From assembly GCA_009746045.1 (NCBI GenBank), contig RPFO01000164.1, positions 2,627,285 to 2,666,586 of the forward strand: a DNA stretch of 39,302 bases. The letters run 5' to 3'. Below the pieces are notes generated by a model. The model ran no database searches. It had not been told where the DNA came from and worked only from the letters and a program-made list of their open reading frames with translations. Every line of letters begins with the position of its first letter. The stretch's first letter is position 1. Made by a program: the position numbers and the translations under genes. Origin of the DNA: Mesostigma viride. Lineage: Eukaryota > Streptophyta > Mesostigmatophyceae > Mesostigmatales > Mesostigmataceae. Below, in pieces: positions 24,401 through 28,172 of this stretch.

Positions 24401-25290
24401 CCTCGTCGCTGCCACCTGTCTCGTCACGCTGCCTGCATTGTTAAACAGGAAAATATTAAAGGCCAGGCGTGGGCAGGATTACACGAAAATTATCATAGAA
24501 GCTCAGTGCGCTGTTGGGAAAGCAGAGTGCCATGCCTCCATACCAGTCTGTGCGGGCGGGCAGAAGTAACCGCGTCCACCTGCTACGCTCCGTTCTAGGG
24601 CGACTGCCACCCAGCAAACTGCTAGCTATTTCCATTTGCACATGGGTGCATGTCAGAAGACCCCATACCATCTCCAATTCAAACGAAACAAAACTAATGC
24701 ACAATCGTGCGGAGTAGGGTGATGTTTAAGGAGTGGCGGCCACTGCAGGTTCATGACGTCTGACTAGGTAATAGTAGAATGAGTACGTCCATGGTCGCAG
24801 GATGCACTGCCTTGGCGTACACCATTAGGTACTGTAGCCAGATGCACATTTTCCCGATTATTTCGATGTAGTAGCAGATGCACAAATTATATACATATTC
24901 TCGATGTCGAGGCGAGGTTATTATGCCATGTACTTGAAAAGACACTGACTTATATATGGTGGGTGGCATTATATACATACCAGGTGGCGAGCCCTAGGTT
25001 ATTTCTAAGTACCTGTGCTTATAAACCTGCGCAAAAGCACCGCCGCTTGCCGATAGCGAGCTCAGGAGTTTGCTATACAGTGACTGAGGGTCCGTGTTGA
25101 GCTGGGCATCGATGTCGTCGTCGCTATCCTCGCTGTCGTGCACGTCGGGCTTTCTAGACTTGCTTGGCGGAATCGCTTGCTCACGTGGCGCGTTTTGCTG
25201 CTTGCCCTTGTTGTCCTCTCGTTTTCCGGGTACCCGCGGACCACCTCGCGAGGAGGCAGTAAACTTGCCTCTGCCCCTCCCACGAACCAT
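3362..25290 (-). CDS. UTP25: UTP25 (DEF/DIEXF family), small-subunit processome factor, 22 exons, 3' end not found
   Basis: UTP25 is a nucleolar protein of the U3 snoRNP/SSU processome needed for 18S pre-rRNA processing. It resembles a DEAD-box helicase with degenerate motifs. The 22 exons, listed separately, give 968 codons with unbroken phase and GT-AG ends. Residues 1-345 are basic, then very acidic. Residues 346-564 hold the start of the conserved region and a lysine-rich insert ending in DQGFTRPQ. Family landmarks follow in order: VLLLLPMRSVALRVV, LFAGNTDDHFRFGVKL, LFTPFYDSDIVVASPLGL, DVDFLSSIQ, MQNWAHV, FYRQTIILSS, YFDYVKLRNFLKKEE, ERRFMLYTERAHFY, GIRELIFYSLPEHSHFY and LSCTVLFNRFD. The equivalent of motif II reads VMEMTDVMYMQ, so catalysis is doubtful. 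The human protein is about 756 residues; the excess here is low-complexity sequence. The expected last exon (about 20-30 residues after the FNRFD block) is missing from the window or lost to the element at 140-3240. Confidence 0.93.
3515..3670. repeat. AT-rich island with perfect hairpin in intron 21
   Basis: This 150-bp stretch is far more AT-rich than the rest of the gene. A perfect 13-bp inverted repeat (TTATTAATTATAC at 3535-3547 against GTATAATTAATAA at 3565-3577) can form a stem. The rest of intron 21 (3434-3904) shows nothing recognisable. Confidence 0.7.
3905..3967 (-). CDS. UTP25: UTP25 exon 21 (residues 924-944)
   Basis: The acceptor is GTGGGCAG and the donor GTGGGT. It encodes IRGIRELIFYSLPEHSHFYA, equivalent to [20 protein letters not shown] in animals. 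Confidence 0.96.
3968..4887. other. UTP25 intron 20
   Basis: No coding signal. It holds two short tandem repeats: three units containing ACACCTC(A/G)GAAG at about 4188-4270, and three units of CTTGGCAAC at about 4525-4565. Confidence 0.6.
4888..4993 (-). CDS. UTP25: UTP25 exon 20 (residues 888-923)
   Basis: The acceptor is CCTGGCCACAG and the donor GTACGT. It encodes YTDQSDISRGRTLFFRGERR and then FMLYTERAHFYRRFR, matching the conserved FLLFTERFHFYKRY (position of helicase motif V/VI). Confidence 0.96.
5010..5112. repeat. G-rich (C-rich in transcript) array by the 3' splice site of intron 19
   Basis: About 2.5 units of roughly 41 bp, each with GGCGGGGAGGAGGGTACAG plus a G homopolymer. In the transcribed sense this is a very long C-rich pyrimidine tract ending about 17 bp before the exon 20 acceptor. 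It may be an amplified polypyrimidine tract. Confidence 0.8.
5113..6179. other. UTP25 intron 19, central part
   Basis: No coding signal. A 24-bp unit containing GGGACAAGGGGGACTATATG is duplicated at about 5311-5360. The remainder shows nothing recognisable. Confidence 0.5.
6180..6427 (-). repeat. 27-bp splice-donor minisatellite, intron 19
   Basis: Cores TACTCGCA (plus strand) start at 6208, 6235, 6262, 6289, 6316, 6343, 6370, 6397 and 6424, exactly 27 bp apart. Read on the minus strand, each unit holds TGCGA followed by GTACGT, GTAGGT or GTACGC. That is the end of exon 19 and its 5' splice site. The true donor is the exon-proximal copy (6426-6421). In the UTP25 frame GAG TAC GTG TGA stops at once. 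Confidence 0.95.
6427..6521 (-). CDS. UTP25: UTP25 exon 19 (residues 857-888)
   Basis: The acceptor is TTGGCCAG and the donor GTACGT. It encodes GVLLFVPLYFDYVKLRNFLK and then KEEASFCSLC, the block shared with all Utp25 proteins. The donor and the last exon bases (TGCGA) form the unit core of the 27-bp array that follows. Confidence 0.96.
6938..7045 (+). repeat. Dispersed repeat, copy 1 (intron 18)
   Basis: The stretch containing ATCCAATTATGGAC, AAAATGGGAAA and CAAGGTATCCACGCAA is about 80% identical to 32098-32210 in the same orientation. It is preceded by GC-rich imperfect palindromes (6760-6930). A likely non-coding mobile-element fragment. The rest of intron 18 (6522-7806) has no gene. 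Confidence 0.75.
7807..7836 (-). CDS. UTP25: UTP25 exon 18 (residues 847-856), 30-bp microexon
   Basis: The acceptor is CCACCTCCAG and the donor GTGAGG. It encodes only IYPRLRDSVQ, matching the family's ILPQYRDAV. The small size is offset by clear phase and alignment. Confidence 0.88.
8533..8604 (-). CDS. UTP25: UTP25 exon 17 (residues 823-846)
   Basis: The acceptor is ATGGACCAG and the donor GTGCCG. It encodes IFERFHCGSIADADDARFTF and continues FTSK, equivalent to VFQRM...DARFNFF. The donor is weaker than its neighbours. Confidence 0.92.
9145..9204 (-). CDS. UTP25: UTP25 exon 16 (residues 803-822)
   Basis: The acceptor is GGCATCCAG and the donor GTGAGC. It encodes YKLRCEHEGVLGRIVPQVRQ; the EGVL...VRQ part corresponds to the family's G-x-hydrophobic...QxxHVF region. 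The exact acceptor is inferred from phase. Confidence 0.82.
9658..9704 (-). CDS. UTP25: UTP25 exon 15 (residues 787-802)
   Basis: The acceptor is CCCCTGCAG and the donor GTACGT. It encodes DMNALFNRTCTNFKGK, matching the family's INSVFNKYCxNMxGxV block. Confidence 0.92.
10085..10149 (-). CDS. UTP25: UTP25 exon 14 (residues 765-786)
   Basis: The acceptor is CTTTTTGCAG and the donor GTGAGG. It encodes FLNGWGKFYRQTIILSSFAN, the conserved NNWxKYYRQTLLF block. The split Trp codon only works if exon 13 ends at its first (exon-proximal) donor or another donor an exact number of units away. Confidence 0.95.
10590..10782. repeat. CCACCTATCCATATTTCTCC minisatellite in intron 13
   Basis: About seven imperfect units containing ATTCCACCTATCCATATTTC, with extra CCATATTTCT insertions, giving uneven spacing near 30 bp. 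Short plus-strand frames through it are artefacts. It lies in intron 13 between the 42-bp array and the exon 14 acceptor. Confidence 0.85.
10920..13843 (-). repeat. 42-bp splice-donor minisatellite, intron 13, 69 donor copies
   Basis: The core CGCGGATGCGCATGA occurs at exactly 42-bp steps from 10978 to 13834 (68 periods, no indel), with one degenerate unit before it. On the minus strand each unit reads ATGCGCATCCGCGAGTG followed by GTGGGT or GTGCGT: the last 17 bases of exon 13 and its donor. The true splice site is the exon-proximal copy at 13826. Only two positions vary much (C/A and C/G on the plus strand). In the UTP25 frame each unit has a TAG. Three other frames are open for over 1000 codons because 42 is a multiple of three. 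Confidence 0.97.
13827..13915 (-). CDS. UTP25: UTP25 exon 13 (residues 736-765)
   Basis: The acceptor is CTCTCAG and the donor GTGGGT. It encodes NWAHVQTVVEHVNQLP and then DIMRIREW, equivalent to NWEHVLHLMKHMNLLP in animals. The last 17 bases of this exon plus the donor are repeated 68 more times downstream at a 42-bp period. Confidence 0.95.
14676..14714 (-). CDS. UTP25: UTP25 exon 12 (residues 723-735)
   Basis: The acceptor is CACTGCCAG and the donor GTACGG. This 13-codon exon encodes ILVMEMTDVMYMQ, at the place of DEAD-box motif II. The acidic DEAD residues are only partly kept, as in other Utp25 proteins. Confidence 0.9.
15384..15443 (-). CDS. UTP25: UTP25 exon 11 (residues 703-722)
   Basis: The acceptor is GCTGGGCAG and the donor GTACGG. 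It encodes RINEADEKGQTDVDFLSSIQ, matching the family's DFDFLSSVE block just before the degenerate motif II. Confidence 0.92.
16010..16290. repeat. AGATAGCTGTTAGGCCAC minisatellite in intron 10
   Basis: Short units of about 18-19 bp (ACAGATAGCTGTTAGGCCAC and variants) are arranged in a larger pattern. AGCCATGTGACACACA recurs at about 16015, 16135 and 16267, so a block of 120-132 bp has been duplicated. Confidence 0.85.
16489..16561 (-). CDS. UTP25: UTP25 exon 10 (residues 678-702)
   Basis: The acceptor is TACTGGCCACAG and the donor GTGAGC. It encodes KSLKLFTPFYDSDIVVASPL, one of the best conserved Utp25 blocks (LYAPFYSSDILIASPLGL in animals). Confidence 0.95.
16574..16725. repeat. 40-bp pyrimidine array beside the 3' splice site of intron 9
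   Basis: Anchors CGAATAGGG lie at 16579, 16603, 16643 and 16683; the last two steps are 40 bp. In the transcribed sense the units are pyrimidine-rich (CTTCCCTATCCGTGCTG) and end about 12 bp before the exon 10 acceptor. This intron has arrays at both ends. Confidence 0.85.
16726..17189. other. UTP25 intron 9, central part
   Basis: No gene, RNA or clear repeat seen between the two arrays of intron 9. Confidence 0.5.
17190..17718 (-). repeat. 47-bp splice-donor minisatellite, intron 9, 12 donor copies
   Basis: The core TTGGTCAGC (one copy TTGGTTAGC) recurs from 17201 to 17718 with an exact 47-bp period (11 periods). On the minus strand each unit reads GCTGACCAA then GTGAGT: the last nine bases of exon 9 plus its 5' splice site. 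The distal-most copy has GTAAGT. The rest of the unit is GGGGGCCGCGTTGTGCTTGT and flanking bases. Plus-strand open frames here are artefacts. Confidence 0.96.
17718..17977 (-). CDS. UTP25: UTP25 exon 9 (residues 592-678)
   Basis: The acceptor is TGGGGTCAG and the donor GTGAGT. It encodes RLLQEFGDPDDEE, a low-complexity insert, then the strongly conserved LFAGNTDDHFRFGVKLTK. The last nine bases of the exon and this donor are the source sequence of the 47-bp array that follows. Confidence 0.95.
18612..18692 (-). CDS. UTP25: UTP25 exon 8 (residues 565-591)
   Basis: The acceptor is CCCCATGCAG and the donor GTGGGT. All 27 codons are conserved Utp25 sequence (VLLLLPMRSVALRVVKRL), corresponding to the VLIVVPFR block that replaces helicase motif Ia. 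Confidence 0.93.
19099..19362 (-). CDS. UTP25: UTP25 exon 7 (residues 477-564)
   Basis: The acceptor is TTGGGCAG and the donor GTAGGT. It begins VDHVMKSQAVIQKHS, passes through a Lys/Glu/Gln-rich insert (GKKGKKKQKNN), and ends with the conserved DQGFTRPQ. The insert may form a coiled or disordered linker. Confidence 0.92.
20126..20229 (-). CDS. UTP25: UTP25 exon 6 (residues 442-476)
   Basis: The acceptor is CCTGTCCCAG and the donor GTGGGT. It encodes LNSYADVQLPSVPLV and then LTDAWLLHV, matching the family pattern NSYxD...YxLHVxNH. The codon split with exon 5 gives Leu. Confidence 0.85.
21005..21293 (-). CDS. UTP25: UTP25 exon 5 (residues 346-441)
   Basis: The acceptor is CATGTCCCTCAG and the donor GTGAGT. 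It starts ELPSLQDYGLKLALLRKW, has a Gly/Ala/Lys-rich insert (DQKKKEKKKGGKG), and ends SSQQQQFFSL, the equivalent of the family's LFxxMNSY region, which continues in exon 6. Confidence 0.88.
21355..21815. repeat. 36-bp minisatellite, 13 copies, intron 4 next to the exon 5 acceptor
   Basis: The anchor CAAGGGACAGGATGAC occurs 13 times from 21359 to 21791 at an exact 36-bp period. In the transcribed sense each unit contains TGTCATCCTGTCCCTTGACC and then AG, resembling a 3' splice site. The true acceptor (CCCATGTCCCTCAG) lies about 65 bp further on. Both strands stay open because 36 is a multiple of three; those frames are not genes. Confidence 0.95.
22448..22616 (-). CDS. UTP25: UTP25 exon 4 (residues 289-345)
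   Basis: The acceptor is GGCGCCCAG and the donor GTGAGC. It contains SWSAHVNHVMTEADVVAL, the 'HVN' helix that opens the conserved part of Utp25, and then QGQRRVYQPVAPAKGVRNA. Confidence 0.85.
23267..23744 (-). CDS. UTP25: UTP25 exon 3 (residues 130-289), acidic
   Basis: The acceptor is CATGGCCAG and the donor GTGAGT. The exon encodes runs of Asp (GDDDDDDNSESDEDD), then a Lys/Arg patch (GKAAAGKKRKHG) that could act as a nuclear localisation signal, then further acidic sequence. GAT and GAC triplet repeats explain the length. Both phases fit the neighbouring exons. Confidence 0.85.
24323..24432 (-). CDS. UTP25: UTP25 exon 2 (residues 93-129)
   Basis: The acceptor is AACAATGCAG and the donor GTAGGC. 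It encodes an almost continuous Asp/Glu/Gly/Ser tract (DETGGSDEDSEDNDEE), typical of the acidic N-terminal half of Utp25. Phase is 2 in and 1 out. Confidence 0.8.
25013..25290 (-). CDS. UTP25: UTP25 exon 1 (residues 1-92)
   Basis: The ATG is at 25290-25288. The start MVRGRGRGKF is basic and RG-rich, as in nucleolar proteins. It is followed by an acidic DSEDSDDDID tract and then YSKLLSSLSASGG. The exon ends AAGCACAG before donor GTACTT, leaving two bases of an Arg codon. Frame and start are inferred from continuity with exon 2. Confidence 0.85.
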
Positions 25291-25629
25291 GACTCAGCAG
25301 TTTTGGCAATTAACAGTAGTATTGTTCATTCTAAAACGCCAAAAACCCTGGCGATTGGGCATTAGGGAATATTGGTATCAACATTTTCCGAGCCACTGTT
25401 GTCATATAAGGTTTGCAGAGAACATGTAACATCGATTGCGTTGCAGAACTCTTTTTTCTGCGACCGACAGTGGCTGCCGCTCCCGACGGTGTGCATGTTA
25501 CGACTTTTGATCTTCGTCGCCGTAATTTGCCACAATAATTTCTCCCTTCTAGTGCTGCCACTTGCCAGCCTCTGCCAGCTGTGCTGCTTGCGCCCAGCTG
25601 CGCCAGCTGCTGCGCCTACAGCAGTAAAC
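25291..25629. promoter_or_regulatory. Short divergent intergenic region, putative bidirectional promoter
   Basis: UTP25 starts leftward at 25290, and a candidate first exon starts rightward at 25630. The 339 bp between them must hold both 5' leaders and promoters. I see no clear TATA box or recognised element. The assignment depends on the reality of the rightward exon. Confidence 0.4.
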
Positions 25630-25668
25630 ATGGCGCAGGCCGCAGACCGCAGCGTAGAGTTGTACAAG
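25630..25668 (+). CDS. Candidate first exon of a spliced gene (MAQAADRSVELYK)
   Basis: AACATGGCG is a good start context. Thirteen codons end in AAG before donor GTACAT, phase 0. The next phase-0 exon could be 28104-28172, which would read ...VELYK then AELDGKG..., but that would leave the thylakoid-protein gene nested in a 2.4-kb intron. A strong donor GTAAGT at 25808 could instead mark a 27-bp exon just downstream. No product can be named. Confidence 0.35.
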
Positions 25669-26073
25669 GTACATTCACCATGTATCTACTACAGTTGTTG
25701 TTGTTGTTGTTGTTGTTGTTGTTATTGTTTCCCACGCCGCCCAAGGGCAGCAGCATCTACAGTACAGTAGCACCTACAGGGCAGCATCTACTACAGTATG
25801 TTCGCAGTAAGTACGTACATTTGTACCCACGGGCCACGGGCTGTTGCGGTGTTGCCTGTTGGCCTGTTGCTCAATAGGCAATACTGTAGCGCGTACGGGC
25901 GACAGCACCTAAAAGGACCCTAGGTTTTGCCCGTTTGCCTCAACAATATCCCGTCCAATATCTTGTCCACGCTGTGACGCGGGAAGAGCTGGTGAGACAG
26001 GAACGATAGATTACGTCGCCAGGCGAGACCGGGGCAGCATTGCTCTCGGAATTTCGACGTGCCTCTCTTTACA
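25669..26073. other. Intergenic or intronic spacer with (TTG)n
   Basis: A (TTG)n microsatellite lies at 25697-25728. The CAGCATCTAC and CTACAGTA motifs repeat just after it. The region 25880-26073 should contain the promoter and leader of the gene at 26074; no defined box is visible. Confidence 0.45.
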
Positions 26074-26442
26074 ATGGCGTTGCTAATGGCTGCTGCGTCG
26101 GTATCTACATCTACGGCGATCGCATGCCCCCTGAAAAGTGGCTTGGGAGGGCTAAACTCGCTAGCTACCTCCCGCGGGCGCGTTCAGTTTACCCGATGCT
26201 CGGCAAGTGTGGACTCCAAGAAGAATGATCATAAAGTCACAATGCCGCCTAAAACCCCTATGTTCCCTGGTGTCGGCATGGCCCTGGCAACCGTTAGTGG
26301 CATACTTTTCGACGCCATGCCAGCTTTGGCCGACCAGGTGTCCAATCCCGAATTTCCCATGACGCCTCGAGATCAGGCAGGCTGGGGCGCCGTCGCGCTA
26401 AGTATGTTCCTCGGTTTTACGGCTCCGTTTTTGCCTGCGTGA
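26074..26442 (+). CDS. Small nuclear-encoded thylakoid protein precursor, 122 aa, intronless
   Basis: The ATG at 26074 (ACAATGGCG context) gives MALLMAAASVSTSTAIACPL, a Ser/Ala/basic region typical of a chloroplast transit peptide (to about residue 45). A second hydrophobic segment (GVGMALATVSGILFDAMPAL) ends with Ala-x-Ala (ALADQ, near residue 84), a thylakoid processing site. The predicted mature part is about 38 residues: DQVSNPEFPMTPRDQAGWG, then one hydrophobic span (AVALSMFLGFTAPFLPA) at the C-terminus. This two-hydrophobic-segment layout is that of small photosystem subunits such as PsbW, PsbX or PsbY, but the mature sequence does not match the motifs I know for those, so I give no name. 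Codon use and lack of stops support a real gene. Confidence 0.75.
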   Translation: MALLMAAASVSTSTAIACPLKSGLGGLNSLATSRGRVQFTRCSASVDSKKNDHKVTMPPKTPMFPGVGMALATVSGILFDAMPALADQVSNPEFPMTPRDQAGWGAVALSMFLGFTAPFLPA

Positions 26443-26715
26443 CCGGCATGTAGTGGCATCTCTGCATTCTGGTAGCTGAGTATCAGCATTGTTCTCTACG
26501 CAAGTAGACATGCGCACTGGCATCGAGTGGCTAACGGCGGTGTTTCACGGGTCTACTGTTTGCTTCATCACGCAGGTTGCGTCCTTGTCGCCGTCGTGCT
26601 TCAAAATGGCAGGGCGAAGATTGCAGAAATCAAGGTATGCTTGACAACTATACTAATCAAGTATACCACTTTGTGCTGTCACCCTGGGCTGCTCCTACCC
26701 TTGATGCTTCGTTTT
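26443..26715. other. Region downstream of the thylakoid-protein gene
   Basis: It should hold the 3' UTR of that gene. No TGTAA motif is evident close by. A possible mini-exon (ATG at 26606, donor GTATGC at 26635) is noted among the rejected items. Confidence 0.4.
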
Positions 26716-27015
26716 GGGCTGGGCTGGGCTGGGCTGGGCTGGGCTGGGCTGGGCTGCACTGGGCTGGGCTGGGCTGGGCTGGGCTGGGCTGGGCTGGGCT
26801 GGGCTGGGCTGGGCTGGGCTGGGCTGGGCTGGGCTGCACTGGGCTGGGCTGGGCTGGGCTGGGCTGGGCTGGGCTGGGCTGGGCTGGGCTGGGCTGGGCT
26901 GGGCTGGGCTGGGCTGGGCTGGGCTGGGCTGGGCTGGGCTGGGCTGGGCTGGGCTGGGCTGGGCTGGGCTGGGCTGGGCTGGGCTGGGCTGGGCTGGGCT
27001 GGGCTGGGCTAGGCT
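26716..27015 (+). repeat. (GGGCT)n array, about 60 units
   Basis: Pentanucleotide GGGCT repeats run almost perfectly for 300 bp. Two GCACT variants interrupt it, 80 bp apart (26756 and 26836), and the last unit is AGGCT. Three-G tracts with two-base loops make it a strong G-quadruplex candidate on the plus strand. WAGLG-type frames on both strands are artefacts. Confidence 0.97.
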
Positions 27016-28103
27016 GTCATTCCCTGCTGGACATGCAATAAACCAAACGGCAGCGTGGTACTGGCTGGTCAATCTGTGGCAGCAGATGCCCTGGCGACCT
27101 CTAAAATGATAGCGTGCTTGCGGGCTTCAAGAAAGACACCGATTGGGTATCATGGCAGTGACTCTACGACTCGTCTACTTGAGCTGACCAGCATCCGAGT
27201 GAAGCACATGGCCAGCAAGTGCTACAGTGACCATGGACAATAGTGCCACCTTTGCGGAGTGTCTGATCAGAATAGTGCCACGGTGGTTTTTCCGCGTTTT
27301 CCGCGGACCGGCACTGAACGCAAATGGTTTTCACCTTTGCGGCGTGCCAAATCAGAATAGTGCCACGGTGGGGTGCCCTTGAAGGCCCTTTCCCTGGGGG
27401 CGGGGGGGAGGTGTTGGGAGGGGGGAGATCTTGATCGCAAAGGCTTTTACCAACATCATGGCTGCATGCCTCCCCGTCCTAGGGAGCAGGCAGGCTAACA
27501 CAGGGGAACGGTTAGGCAAGCTAGCCAGCCAGATTCCTTGCTTTTCTGTTCCCTGCTTTGCATTTTGGCGATGGCGATCCCAGAATATTCTTGTATTTAC
27601 TACCAGTATGTCTAGTAGCCGCAAATGTGGTTTTGCCGTTCTTTGCAGATGTCACCGCATGTGGAGTTGCTGGTGCCTCCGCGTCTGCGCCACAGAAGCC
27701 CTCCATTAATTAATTAATTAATTCATTAGACTCGTGCTCCCGTTGGGGAGTCACGGAAGCCCTCCATACTAGGTGCTATACCTTAAATCATGTGTTTTTC
27801 TTTATTTCTGACAATACTTTTCTACTGCCAAGCCCAAGCTTCCGTTGTTGTTACGTCATTGATGTTCCATGCATCTATAATTGAGACAACCTGTGCATGT
27901 GTTCCTATCTAAGCGAACCATGGCCGCCTGTGCCTGCACATGCCGCACCCTCCCATACTGGCCATTTCATGAGCCTTGCCCCATAATTTGCTGGCATCAG
28001 CAACACCACGCTGAGGACCTCGCCTGCCACCTCACCACCACCAATGACACTAACGCCTCGCCACTGTTTCAATTGTGCCTCGCTGCGTGGTTGGGGTGGT
28101 CAG
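27016..28103. other. Non-coding stretch before the unknown spliced gene
   Basis: Contains the dispersed repeat at 27243-27370, a short (ATTA)n run near 27708-27722, and nothing I can assign as coding. Upstream exons of the next gene may hide here but no acceptor/donor pair with conserved sequence stood out. Confidence 0.4.
27243..27370 (+). repeat. Dispersed repeat (copy A) with internal direct repeat
   Basis: CACCTTTGCGGAGTGT...ATCAGAATAGTGCCACGGTGG is present twice, about 90 bp apart, with small differences. The block 27285-27359 matches 30269-30343 in inverted orientation with only a few mismatches, sharing CCGCGTTTTCCGCGG. Probably a short non-coding element. Confidence 0.8.
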
Positions 28104-28172
28104 GCGGAGCTCGATGGCAAGGGCATCGACACGACGGGCATCGAACGCATCAGCATGCTCAAGTACCTCAAG
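28104..28172 (+). CDS. Unknown gene, internal exon a
   Basis: The acceptor is GGTGGTCAG and the donor GTGGGT. It encodes 23 codons (AELDGKGIDTTGIERISMLK and YLK), phase 0 at both ends. Confidence 0.65.

Larger units (their letters stand above)
21816..25012. other. UTP25 introns 1-3 and distal intron 4
   Basis: The intervals 21816-22447, 22617-23266, 23745-24322 and 24433-25012 are non-coding as far as I can see. No tandem array is present in them. Confidence 0.55.

Noticed and set aside
26606-26634. Mini-exon MAGRRLQKS with donor GTATGC
   Set aside because: Good start context and donor, but only nine codons, and its phase does not fit the next known exon at 28104; no supporting partner exon found.
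26527-27109. WAGLG/QPSPA repeat frames
   Set aside because: Translation of the (GGGCT)n array in stop-free frames.
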